Made by a program: the position numbers and the translations under genes. From positions 354,133 to 418,132 of the forward strand of contig WBMW01005120.1 of NCBI GenBank assembly GCA_013396635.1: a stretch of DNA of 64,000 nt, in the 5' to 3' direction. Shown here piece after piece: positions 39,894-52,700 of this stretch (position 1 is the first letter of the stretch; every line of letters begins with the position of its first letter). Source of the DNA: Penelope pileata. Lineage: Eukaryota > Chordata > Aves > Galliformes > Cracidae. The notes below the pieces were generated by a model. It did no database searches and was not told the DNA's origin. It worked only from the letters and a program-made list of their open reading frames with translations.

Positions 39894-42800
39894 CTGCAGT
39901 TGAAATTCTCTCCTTGCATCATCTCTTCACCGGTGATTTCAGTTCCTGCTATTCTTCTGCCTATTGTTGTTCAGTCATTTCATTTCACTTCACACATTTT
40001 TCATCAAGTTGAGAACTACGGTCTGAAAAATGCTCACAAGGCAGAAGGCCCAAATGGAGGCTGGTACAAGCACACATCTAATCCACTCCAATCACAGCAC
40101 TGCTCAATCTAATAGAGCAGTCCAGGCGAGTCCCAGCCATCAGTAACCAAGTAGAATAGATTACCTAAGAACTAGGGAATTTCCCATTGATTAGTCTTTA
40201 ATTTCAGATTGTAGGTTTCTCTCAAAGACATACACAAGTTCAGCCACAATTTATCAGGCCTGACAGCTTTCACTTCCGTACTAGAAAGATGAATTTCCTC
40301 CACAGCAGCAATTACTGACTGACATTTTGTGCTCTGAATTATGCAGGTGATCAGAGCAGTTATTTGCACCTTCTCTACACGGCCTTGAAAGCAGTCATGT
40401 CCAAGGTTACAGATTCTAATTTGATGTGGCCAACACTTTCAAAAAATGGATATTTGACTTTACAGACCAGCTTCTGTCGGAAGGAATTACAAGGCAGGTG
40501 GCACATTTCATCAGGTTATCAGTTCCCCATTGATTTCAACTCCTAGTACTTTTTGACAGGAACACTTTTAATCCAAGTCCACAATTAGGAAATATTTCAC
40601 GTATGCATTAGCCACAGCCCTGATGTAAAGCAATAATTGGCTTTAGATTCCGTGAAAAAATGAAAAAGCAAACAAAATCCACCAATATTTTTTTCAATAA
40701 CATCAAGACATCAATTCCTATCACTGCTAACTTGTAGTAATTTTGAGACAGAGGAAAAGTAAATGATTTTGTAATCTTTGCTGCATTCTTCTTACGTCTT
40801 TGAATACTTCAAAGAATAAAAACTACACTAGAGTAAGACTTTGTGAATTCAAAATTCCACAGCTCCTCACAGCAAATCACTCAAGTTTGCGGAAGTCAAC
40901 AGCTCACAGGCCACCACCAACAGGAGCATCTCTTACTGCAATCCTCAATCACCAAATGGCAGAAAGCCTTTCATTCTATTCCTGGCAAGCAGCATAATAT
41001 CAGACAATAGAATCACATAATTTCATTTTTATAACATTTTTACTTTCCTTTCCCCTCATTTCAATTTCAATGTGATATTAGCAACCAGTAACTCAAGAGC
41101 AGCTAGAAATAGAAACCAGATCCTTGCACTATCCAAGAATAGCTCAGCAGCCATTTCAGAGGTTATGAAGCATTAACCCTCTCCTTTAGCTTATAAAGAC
41201 AAGAAGTATTATCCACTAGATCCTTAACCCCCACCTGAAATGGGAGGAAGGAGGAAAGATTAGAAGTGAATATCATGGGGTCCTATCTCACAATTCACAG
41301 TAAATAAATACTTTGCCAAAAAGACATAAATAATACAAGGCTATCTACAAATTTCCAAGCATTATTTGTACCCTTCTGGTATGCTCAACTACTATTAATC
41401 TCTTTCAGTAGCACCACCATGAAGCTCCCTTCAACAGAACAAAATGCATTCCTTGGCTCATTGCTTTTCACACTGCAGTAACCAATGTAATGAAAAAAAT
41501 ATCATCAAAGCTAAATTTGAACAGAGGAAGCATTCGAGGACCAAACTCAACTCTTCTGTGAGTGACACACTCCAGTAACAGCAAGAGGGAATAAATGTGA
41601 GGCCTTGTTTTGTCCTGATCTAGAGCAAATTGAAGAATGTTGAAATAAATAAAATTTTCTTCCTTTCGTGTCTCACTACACAGGACTCTCAAAATTGAGA
41701 CAAGATCAGAAAATTTTAAAATTCTCATAGAAACAATACAGAAGTTTTTAGCAAAGTTTCAGTGACACCAGTGGTTCTGACATACCGAATCTAAAATCTC
41801 CAGTGGTTTGGCATCTACACAAAGACTTTTTAAAAAGACAACAATTTTCATTTTAACACCTCGACTTCAGCCGTCTCATTCTGTTCCACCAGTGGTCTAA
41901 AATGACATTCCGAATTTTGTAGTGCTACAATACAGTTCAAGCTTTCATAAGAAACCATGCCTCAGTCTTCCTTCAACTACAACACAAATCCAGCATAGAG
42001 GAGAACCCAGACCATTTTCTCCATACCAGGGTAAGGATCGCTTTTACATTCCTGCAAGGCCCGTAGAAAGCCGTATAATCTCTTAAGCAGTTTCTTTCAA
42101 AGAAACCACTGGAAATGACTCAGGACTTGCCAGCTGAGAATACAGATATCATCTGGTGGGATTTTACGCTGTGTTATTTCAGAACTTCGCAAGGTCTCAG
42201 AGGCCTTGAGATGACATACACTAGAATAATACAGCATATGTTAATTAGTATATAAGTTATAGCAAGTGGCGGGTTTCATGAGCTAGTATTAATCAGCCTG
42301 GCTACTGAACTTTCTTGGCACACTGGGTTTTTCCGCCCTTTCGGATACTAAGGAGCCTGATGAAGAGCCACAGTGCTGCACAGAAAGGCTGCAGCAGCAG
42401 CTGTTGCATTTGGGGGAGACAAAATGCTGAGCTGGATTCACCCAACGCATTCTCAGCCTCAGCTGAAGCTGTGTCATCAGTGCTGAGTGCACCTCTCCCT
42501 ACCCTGAGTCCTGCAACAACATCTTGTGCCCAAATTACCACCACCTGCTGAGCCCACACTACAGCGAGTGCCTGGTTGGCTGCAAGCACATCTGGCAGCT
42601 GGCAAAACTGCTTTACACTGGGAAGGGGATGTGCTAATTGCACAAACCTGTGCATGACTTAAACACCAAAAGTGATGACACCACAGTACTGACAGGGTTG
42701 AGTAAGCAGTCAGAACTGACAAAGCTAAGAGTAGGATGCTTTCAAGTAAATTGACCTTGCTATACGGGTGGTTTTAACTGAAAATAACTATATACGGAAC

Positions 42801-45800
42801 CAGGCTGCAAATTATTTGCATACCATAATAATTGGAAATAGCTACAGAGCTGCGTGTGTCAGCTGGCCACAGAGCGTAAAGGAGTAAAAGGGGCAAACTT
42901 TGCACCTCTTTGCACCATGCACAGATAAACGTGCTGTGTGAAAACCTTAATGAAAAAAGTAGCAAATGCACGATATGCTATGTTGGGATGTGCAGTGGGC
43001 AAAAGGGGAGCGGCGGCTCATGCTGCTTTAGAGCCAAACTGAACCTGGGCTGGCTGAGGTACCACAGCAGCAAGCAACAGTTCTGTTGCTGAATCACGTC
43101 CATGGCTCAATGGTCCTGAAATCCCAGAGGCTGAGAGAAAAAACAAGCTCACACCTCACAGTGGAAAGCCATACCATACAGCATTACTGCTCAGCTCCAG
43201 AAGCCAAGTGTCTGCATGCATGGCATGGTGCAGACAAGGTAACAAGCCTCCCTTGTTAGCAGTTACCGGATCAGGACAGACAGGCTGGAGTGACCAGTTC
43301 TTACAAACAATATGTTCAAAATGAGGAGAAAATCAGAAACTGTTCATCACTTCCGTTGGTCCCCCTGCCAAACTGGGACTGCATGACAGCACCTGTGTTG
43401 CCAGTGACACAGGTCCAGGCTGAGCAGCCCAGCAGAGCAGGCAGCATCAGAAACCACCGCTACGCCTGAGGGACAGCACGAGCTGTCTGCAGCAGAACCC
43501 AGGGAGCCATTAGCCATCCACAGCCAAAAGATAATCAAATATAAAGTTGACTTAGCAGAAAAAAAAAAGAAATACAACCACACTCAGCAACTAGATACAA
43601 TTTCTTTGTGTCTCTGTGTACTCTTCTGGGAGCTGTAAATTGTGTAGATTTCTAATTTTAACACAGCTCTTTGTAATTCTTCAGTTTCTAGAAGGTCAGT
43701 GTACACTTACGTGTGTCTGCCCCACAAGATGCTATAAAGAGGATCTTTTGAAAAAAAAATCTGTAGGCTTAGGACTCAGTAATGAACAGTAACAAGGCTT
43801 TTTTTGAACGTATGTAAACCACTATCTTCTGTGGCATTCTCTGTCAAGGAATTTCAGTGCTCAGCCATTCAACGCATGAAAGATTCCTTTCTTCTGCTGT
43901 CACCAGCTTGATCCATTTGGTACCTTCCTTCCCAGAGTGTCATTACTATGGACAAAGAGTATCTCAGGTACCAAGTCACAACTTGAAGGGGAAAGAATGA
44001 AAATAGACAGACCTTGTATAAAATAACAAATCAGTGCTGGAAGAAAAGGTCCATAAAAGATGGTGTTCTAGGACTCTGAAAAACCAGAGCTATAGCAGAC
44101 TATTAAAGCTGGCTGCTGCAACTGCAAGCAGGGGCAGAGATTGCAGGGCTCTGCCCCCCAAGGCTCCTGAGAGGAACTCAGGTCCCCATGTGCACGATCC
44201 CCATGTGCACGAGGATCACAGCCAGTGAGCACCCTGAACTGGTTTTGGATCTGGTTGGGAGGCATGGCAGGGAACACCAAATACAGTAATCAGTAAAACT
44301 CCTCACATTCAAGGGAGTTATGCGCACCCTGCAGTATGTACTTATATCCAGTCATTTAACAAGATTGTTGTGTCAATGTTGAAAGAATACTCCTGAGTGA
44401 AACATGTACAATGTATTTCCCCAGAAAGCTTCTTGTGCATGCATCACTCCCATGAAGACGGCAGGTAAATACAGAAATATGCAAGGATCAAAGAGCACAG
44501 ACTTAGGAAGGTCAGTTAATATGGAGCTGAAAAGAGCTGAAGGTCATGGTGAGACAAGTGGCCTACAACAACAGGAAAATTTCAGGTTTTGTCACCACTG
44601 GTTATCAACAGTCATACAACAGCACATAACCCAGGGGCAAAACTTCAGTAGATCGTATCCCATACGAACACAAAGTGATCAGAACAAGAGAACCAGAGGA
44701 AAGCACATCCCTGTCCAGTAAAGCTGGTAACAGAGAACGCTCTTCAGACTCAGTGGTAGATGGCAGCAGTTGGGTGCATCCATGCCCACTGCCATAAGGA
44801 GTGCATTCAGGCAAAAAGTCCTGAGCTTTAGTTCTGATGCATGACATATTTTACTTTTTAATGTATTTGCATTGCTCTGTTATTTGAGGAAGGGGTAAAC
44901 AGCCTTTCTTTGAACAATTGTTTCTCAAAAAAAAAAAAAAAGCAAAACTTCATCAGCAATGTTACAGACGTACATATGCACACCAAGGCACATCTTTTGA
45001 CATCCACCATTTTAAAGACAGCCCTTGGTCAAAATTAATCACATTCTCAAGCTGATTTTCAGTGCTGTATCCAACACCACACCACAGTGTTTTCACAAAT
45101 ACAAACAAGAACACACATTTACTACAGCATCCAAGACCTCCTTTTTCCCTCGTACATCATCCCACCTGGCTATTAGTTTATTGAGCACATTGTGTTACAT
45201 ATGTCACATTTTGGCTGGGGTAATTTTCTTTGTAGAGGCTCACATGATGCTGTGGTTTGGATTTTTGATGAGAACAGTGTGAACACCCCGAAGTTTGAGT
45301 TGCTGCAGAGCAGTGCTCACAGAGTCAAGGACTGCCCTGCTCCTCATGCAGCCCTGCCAGCAAGGAGCTGAGGGTGCACCAAGAGCTGGGAGGGGACAGA
45401 AGGAGGACAGCTGACCCACACTGGCCAAGGGATGTCTCATTTCATACAGAACAATAAAACTGGGGTAAAGGAGGAGGAGGAGGAACACTGGGAGTGATAA
45501 CGTTTGTCTTCCCAAGAAACCACTAGGTGCAATTAGCTCCACTTTGAAGGAATCAGCTGCACATCTGCCCGCTGATGGGGAGAAGTGAATGAATCTTTGC
45601 TTTGCTTTGCTTGCACATGCAGCTTTTGCTTTACCTGGAAAGCTGTCCCTACCTCAGCCCAGGAGTTCTTGCACATTTACCTTCCTGATTCTCTCCCCCA
45701 GACCTCCTGGGGAGAGTGAGTGAATGGCTGCACGGTGCTGAGCTGCCAGCCACAACAACACGCTTCATCATGAAATGCAATTTAACGCTTAAATAAGAAA

Positions 45801-46548
45801 TAACAGGAACCAGACATTCATAACTAGAAAAACTTCAGACATTTCTTTCCGATTTTTTCCCCATTTAATTTAGTTCTGATCACTGTTTACTTTTTTTAGT
45901 AGCTGATTGAATTTGGGAACGCTACTTGCTGACAAATTGCACATTCTGCTTTTTAAACACCGTCCAGTGCATTCTGCTGGTGTTTACAATACCAGACGTG
46001 TCTGTTCCAAGTACTGTTCTCACTGACTTCGTTTTAAACTAGAAATATCATTATCTGAAAATCCTATTTCGAAAAGCGCTAAAGCACTCGCCTTTATATT
46101 GCGACTCCTTTTAAACAGTAAGGATGCACCCACTGCTGTATGCTGCCACAGTGCACTACAGGGGTCCTACAAAGTGACCTACTAAGGGTCCAAGTGGGCT
46201 TCTATTCCCACAGCGGCACAGCAGGATGGGCACCACTGCAGGCAATGCCTTCGAGGGCAAAGGGAGCAGGCTGCAGCCCTTTTAGCTTTACTTCTCCAAT
46301 ATATCCATGGTTTGATACCGTAAAGATGCTAACACCTACCGTAAAACTGGAAACATATTATAGCTCACATTACATTCTCAAAACTAAAATGAATGATGGG
46401 ATAGATATTTTAATTAAAAAAAAAGTGTAAAGTTGCTTCTCTACACTGCAGTCTATATTCTTGTAGTAGAATGCAGTGTACTGAACTACATTCTGAATAA
46501 TAACATAGACATCAAGCAAACTGATGCCAATTGCAGCCAAAACTCTAG
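39894..46548. other. Intronic sequence with short simple repeats
   Basis: About 6.7 kb with no gene support. It contains a 2 x 15-bp tandem repeat at 44183-44212, an A15 run at 44927-44941, a GGA-rich run near 45470-45483 and a TTTGC repeat near 45597-45615. A GC-richer patch at 42340-42660 has open frames on both strands without similarity to known proteins. Confidence 0.5.
44183..44212. repeat. Two perfect 15-bp tandem copies
   Basis: The unit TCCCCATGTGCACGA is repeated exactly twice. It contains the palindrome TGTGCACA-like core GTGCAC. It is too short for a minisatellite and probably reflects a recent local duplication. Confidence 0.9.
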
Positions 46549-46656
46549 AATCACAGAATATCCTGAGTTGGAAGGGACCCACAAGGATCATCCAGTCCAA
46601 CTTCTGGTTTCACACAGGACCACCCAAAATTCAAACTATACTGCTGAGTGTTGTCC
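46549..46656 (-). mobile_element. CR1 3' end, minus orientation (first of a pair)
   Basis: The plus strand shows the antisense tail ATCACAGAATATCCTGAGTT, then GGAAGGGACCCACAAGGATC, CCAGTCCAACTTCTGG and ACACAGGACCACCCAAAAT, breaking off at GTGTTGTCC. This is the 3' end of an older CR1 subfamily different from the copy at 1204. Confidence 0.88.
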
Positions 46657-46715
46657 AGAGAATCATAGAATATCCTGAGTGGGAAGGAACTATAGGACTT
46701 TACAGTTCCTGGTCT
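46657..46715 (-). mobile_element. Second CR1 3' tail adjoining the first
   Basis: AGAATCATAGAATATCCTGA, then GTGGGAAGGAACTATAG, repeats the CR1 3' terminus immediately after the copy at 46549-46656 and in the same orientation. Only about 60 bases are present. Confidence 0.75.
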
Positions 46716-47009
46716 CCATAAACAGAGGACTAACACTCCCATGAAGCCAACTGGTCAGTGCAGGAAAAGCATGGGAAAGCAGTGCATGAGAAGGCATCTT
46801 CTCAGGTGGCACACAAGTGTGCATCCAAGTCCAAACAAGAAGGGAATGGAAATCCTTTGGCCCTCGCAGCCCTGCTGCTGGTGGAGAAAGCCTTTAGGAC
46901 TTTAGATGCTTTAGGACTTGTGTTTCCCACCAGACCTGACACCTTCCTCACACCAAAAGCAACACTGGTCAAGTGAAAAAGAAATCAAGGGGAAAATGTG
47001 TATAAGCGT

Positions 47010-47240
47010 GAGAAACTGAACACAGTGGGACTCTGCAGCTTGGAAAAGAGATGCTTCACTGGAGGCATGACAGAAGTCAAAAAAATAAGAGCCATGGAGA
47101 AGGTGAGTGGGGAGGAGCAATTCACAATTGCTCATAACACAGCTAGATGCTGAAAAAGACTACTTTTTTTGGTCTAAAAACATAGTTGACTCTTGGAATT
47201 TTTGCCATGGGATGTTATACACAAGTCTAAAGGGATGTGA
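47010..47240 (+). mobile_element. Old diverged CR1 relic, plus orientation
   Basis: The order of landmarks matches the 3' region of ancient amniote CR1 elements: CAGCTTGGAAAAGAGATGCT, then CATGACAGAAGTCAAAAAAA, CCATGGAGAAGGTGAGT and, further on, AACATAGTTGACTCTTGG and CATGGGATGTTATACA. Divergence is high and there is no intact tail. The call rests on collinear short matches. Confidence 0.6.
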
Positions 47241-49499
47241 AAGCAATCAAACACCCTACTAGAGTCCAGGCCTTCCAGCGGCCATTGAAACACAGATGTA
47301 GAGCCTCACTTTGATCACCAGAAACAGTGACATGCTTTTTTTCTCTCTTCCCAAGGGATCTCCTGGTTCTCAGTGCCAGAGAAAGTAAGCAAGCTAGAGG
47401 GAACTTCTGGATAACATAAACTTTACTGTATTTATGTCCTGTAGGTTCACCACACTGAATCAACACTACTTCAGAACAGTTCAAAAAAGTTGTAGCATAT
47501 CTACTACCTATGAGAGCAAAAAAAAAATTAAGTTACTAAACACATAAGTCAGTGGTTTTGTTGTTTTCGGCATCGCAGATCACCAATTCTAGGAAGACTT
47601 CTTCAGAAGACCAGAAGAAAAGCTTCATAAGACTAAAGCGTTTTCATTTGTTCTGCAGAGTAATCTACCCTCTGTTATGTTAGTGACAGCCTAAGCAGAT
47701 CATATCTTGTCTTCCTGAAGCTTTGAAATTTGTCTGTCAAAATCCACTACCACAGCAGCAGACATTTCTACTAGAAGCCATTACCCTGCAGGAAATAACA
47801 AAACTGTTCAGACACAAGCAAGAAAAAAAGAGCAAAAATTAGAAATGTTCTAAGACAAGAGCAAGCTAAAAATATCACTAAGTTTCCAGATATAATTGAA
47901 ACACATGCATAGGAAACACATCAAGCACTCCAACAAATGCTGATGCTTGCACTGCATCTGCAATGGTCACCAACTTGAAACAAAATATCACACTATACAG
48001 GACCAGAGTAAACTCTCGGAAGTTTTTTGAAAAAGCAGGTAACACTTTTGAACATCACAGAATTACTTTTTTGTGCTAATAGAGGAAGACACACTTCTCC
48101 CAGGCCGATACCCACACCATCGCAAAGAACATTCCTAATGGTACAGTCTTTGCTCCATGTTTATTACAGGATTTATTATGAGCCACCAAGATAATTCTCT
48201 GCTAACATATATAATCTGCTAATAATTATCATCACAGAGAAGAGAGGGGATCATTTCACTTTGTAGTTAAGTTCCCAGAGCAGAAGCAGGAGGGCAGCAG
48301 AAACAGGTCAGCACCCCCAGCCTCACCGATACAACTACTCTATTTTGGAGCGTATTGCGTTAAGACACTTGAAAGGTTCACTGCAAAAGATGTGTTCTTA
48401 ACCTTGTGAATTGTTCCCACTGATGATCACAAACGGTTCAAGCTGATGGGAGCTTTAACCCGCCACTCTGATCTCCACGCTCCAGAGCACAGACTGCAGA
48501 AACACACGGCCGCTGCCCAGCAGTGCCTGGCGGGTGAGTCTGAGCGCAGGAGCACAGGGCCGCGCGCCAGGCTGCAGAGCAGACAGGAGAAACAGTTCAG
48601 CCTTGGTGTGATGCCGCATCTCTTCAACTGGCCATTCATTTGGCTGGGCCTTACTAATATGGAAGTAACCAAAAATTCAGCTTTGTAACTTAAAAAAGGA
48701 CATGTAATGTGTGATAATCAAGAATTATACTGAATAGTAAAAGCTAATATTTAGAGGCAATTTAAGCCTTCAATGAATAACCTTAAGAATTTGCAGTCGG
48801 AATACACAGACATTTCTTCTGTTTCTTCATATCTGCATTTTTCTGTTTGGGATTTTTTGTACGTTTTTCTACACGCGCTGCAAGGCCACCCAGTACATAC
48901 AGCAGGGACCTGCTCCGTGCCAGGTTCCACAGCTCAGTGCAGTGATCCCATTCACGGCTGAGACCCAGAGTCACATCAATGCCGACAGCTGCAGCTGGGG
49001 TGAGGGCCAGAGGTGTTAGACGGAACATCTCCAGTCCTGAGAACTGATCGGGACAAAAACACCCTGACCACTCAGATAATATGGGGACGATGCCTATTTC
49101 AACGGAATCAGTTGCTGCCACTTAAGATCCAAAGCATACTTGGTTAAGGCAAAACAGCATTCACTTAGAAAAGCAGAGGCATTTTCTCTATACAACACAT
49201 AGGAGACTCCTCCTGATGTCAGAAGCCAAACTTGGAAAACCCCTGCTTAGAGGGAAGGCATCATCAAGAACAAGTGCTAGTAAGATTACATAGGAAAAAC
49301 AGGAATTTTGCAGTCAGTTAAGAAAGATCGTGGAAGATGCAATTTACCACACCTCTACGTGAGATTTGATACCCAAAGCAGCAAGAAGCTGAAGTAGATG
49401 AAAGACAGCATTAAGGAAAGCAGTCATGCAGAACATGAATGAAGTTTAAATCTTCAGAAAATACTTAAGAGTCTGATTCCCATTGAACTTGAAATCAGG
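47241..49499. other. Intronic sequence with one CpG-dense spot
   Basis: About 2.3 kb without a recognised gene. The only feature of note is a CpG cluster at about 48460-48575 (see findings). The rest is AT-rich and featureless to me. Confidence 0.5.
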
Positions 49500-49790
49500 G
49501 ACAGGAGACTCTAAAGGACTTCTGAAGGATTAGAAATTCGTGATCAAAATGCAATGCCAACTACTCTTGGCTGCTAAGAGGTCAAAGTTGATCCTGGCAT
49601 GAGGGGAATATTGCAAGACAGAAAAGACAATATTAATACCATATCAAGGCAGTCATCAGGCCATAATTAAAATATAGTGTCCTGTCTTAGTGTACGTGTT
49701 TCAGAAAATACATGGACAAATAAAGGCAAAAAGTCAAAAGCAGCTACAGAAACTAATTAAAGGTTAGGAAATGGGCACAGATAGACTTCT
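49500..49790 (+). mobile_element. Old diverged CR1 relic (ORF2 C-terminal region)
   Basis: A collinear but degraded match to the CR1 block that normally reads 'gtgaggcctcatttggaata...' and runs into 'agagtccagagaaggg...'. Here it appears as CAGTCATCAGGCCATAATTA, then GTGTTTCAGAAAATACATGG, ACAAATAAAGGCAAAAAGTC and ACTAATTAAAGGTTAGGAAA. It lacks the 3' tail. It is a different insertion from 47010-47240 because it covers an earlier part of the element. Confidence 0.55.
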
Positions 49791-52700
49791 AGTACTGGTT
49801 GCCTCTTAATCCAACAAAACAGCCTGACTAGTTCCAATTATTAGAAGTCGAAGCTACACAACCTCTTAAGGCAAATAAGTTTATTATTTGCGCCAGCTAA
49901 ACAACAAGCTTTCGGAGCAGCCTGTGATCAGCCTAAATCATTTGGAGAACTTCGACCAAGATCAAATCCCTCTACAAAACCTTGCTGAAAATGAACGAGA
50001 AACTACAAGCACGCTGGAGAGACAAATGAAATTATTCAGCAGGAGTTATAAAAAGCCAATGGTTCCTCCAAGTCTTAGTTGACAAAGCTATTTAATTATA
50101 TTTCAGATTTCAGGGTATCAGGGCAGCTCCGTTGATTTCAGTTAATTTACCCAAGACTCACATCAATACAGCTGATATCAAGCACTGGCACAGTGACTCC
50201 AGTTAACACACCAAAAATTACAACATACAGTTCAAAGTGAAGTAAATATATTTTGAACTTTTTTACGAAAGCTGACACCTAGACATGCTGTATTGTTGAA
50301 CATCGCTTTTATAGAGTGTTTTCACTTAATTAAAACCGTTTGGTATTACGCCAACTGTTATTTTCAGTGGCATGTTTTTAAGTTCTGATTTAATAAACCT
50401 GCCAGTGATAAATCAGCCAAAAGGATCGTGGTTCGTTCAAATAACTCCATTAGGGAAGCATCCTATGAGAATCCTGAAGCATCACAAATCTGCAAGCACT
50501 TCAAATCTCCATTTCATTTGGTTTTTCATATCAGTGACAGATATAAAAATACACTACTTGCATGTATTTCACATTCCAAATTCTCAATAGCAACAGAAAG
50601 GCTAAGTAAAAATATCAATGCATACAAAATTTACTAAACTTTCTATTTTGCTATGGGCTATGTTCAGTTCACAGTTTGGGTAAAGACATCAACCATTTTT
50701 TAATTTTTTCTAAAGCTTTGGTCCACTGAGAAATACAAGCTTGCAGAAAGAACAAAGGTAAACACTCTGGTTGCCCAAAAACCTAGAAGAAAAGATCATC
50801 TTGGAATTCAAGAACAGGAAAAATAACACAGAGTGAGGTAGGGAGATTGTATTACCTTTGAATTCAGCAACAGTGCAACATACTCTGGGATGTGTGCCTA
50901 TTCCTGGTATATACAGTTTATGAAGGAACATTGATACCCGGGAGTAAACTCAAGAGAAAAATCCATAAAAAAAAAAAATGAGTTGAATTCCAGCAAATGT
51001 GCTTTACAGGAAGACTTCTTCATGACAAAAATAGGATCAGAATGAAAAACATTTTCACACAGAAGACAAATTTGATTTGACTATCACCTAAATCTCTTCA
51101 GTGGAAGAAGTTAATAATAAAAGAGATTATTAGATATATGGCATGACAACAATGATATTTACATGGTATTTATGAATCAGTGTATGATATTTATGATGAA
51201 GAAATGAAGCTAGAAAAATACAAATATGGAATAAGAGATTTATTTTCACCAGAAAAACTACCATGGGACCTAACAGATTATTTATTTGAAATATAAAAAC
51301 ATGAAGGGATCGCCCTCTCCAGGTCATGGTCTTGTGGTCTAACAATTTCAGTGCAAGCACTCATAGATAACTCTATAACCTGTGCTGCACAAGGGCTTGG
51401 TCTTTTGATTTCTTTGCTTCGGAAATTACTGCACAGAATTGTTTCATGAAAGACGCCAAAAACTATGGGGTGCTCTTTGAGAAATAACATAAAACTGGAA
51501 GGACTTATTGAGTCCATATGTTTGCTACTGTTGGACAATTTTTCATTCTATCAGTTAGTAATGCAGCTGGTGCTTTTAATTTTTGTGGGTTTTTTTACCT
51601 TGAAATACTTAAGTCTTGGCATTCTGCAAAGGTAGAGTATTGTGAAAGACAGAGTAACTGCAGCCTATTACAATGCTAATACAGGGAACACAGTCATGAA
51701 GACTTTCCAGAAAGCAAGACAAAAACAATCTGAAATAAAAGTACACTAGACTGATGGAGTATGGCTGTTCTTTGTGTAAAAAGGGATGACAGATCCCTTA
51801 GGTTTTTCCATTTAACCTAAAACATGACTTTGCTTTTAATGTTTATAGTAGGTAAGATTATTTTGGAGTAAGTCAACACCTATAATTATTTCTCTTAAGA
51901 AATAAAAAAAATATTGAGCACCACTATTCATCACAAAAAGGGGGGGAAATGATTTTAGATACCAAGAAAACGTGTATTTTTTTTTGATCTTCTGAAGCCT
52001 TAATAAAAAAATGTGTCTTTATTCACTGGCAAGCCAACTGATCTTAATCAGAACAAGCTGTGAATGCAGAGGGTGATGGCTCTTATCTGTGCTAACCACC
52101 CAGTACACATTCCTCCTTCCCTCTTGAGCTAGGATTCTCCTGGAATCAGCTAATACCAGACCCTGCCAAAAGAACTATGCAGACTGAAATGTTTCTATGG
52201 TTTAAAAAAACTGGAGACTGCTGAGATGGAGATTGAAGGTGAAAGAACAAAATAAAGAAATGTTTGAAAATAGTCTTTAGTAATTTCTCATTGAATAAAA
52301 ATGGTTGTTTTAAAATACATCTTAGAGTAAGTGACAAAGAAATGAGGATCCCTATGGCTCTTATGTTAAATAGCACTCTTTTTCTTAACATAACTCACTA
52401 TATCCAGAAGCAGAGTAGGGTAATGAGCATCCTTCTCAGAGAACGCAGTAAGAATGGTCCTGTATTCCATTAAACTTACATTCATCATGCCTCTAACAAT
52501 AGACTTGTGATAAAATTTGCACATCATTTCCTCTTTCTACTGCATACAATATGAAGAAAAGAAGATTTCCCTATTTGTCCTTAGCACTCTCAGAGACCTA
52601 TACAATGATCTTTATCAACAAGAAAATTCCAGTATTTCTGTCTGGTCTATTGAAACTAATAATCAGTTCTACTGCTGTAGCAATGCTGACAAGTTTTTAA

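Noticed and set aside
48783..49121. 112-codon minus-strand open frame
   Set aside because: No splice context, and the composition changes along the frame from Lys-rich to mixed, consistent with chance.
51000..51140. Third diverged CR1 relic
   Set aside because: Only scattered short resemblances (AGGAAGACTTCTTCATGAC, TTAGATATATGGCATG), not enough to show collinearity.
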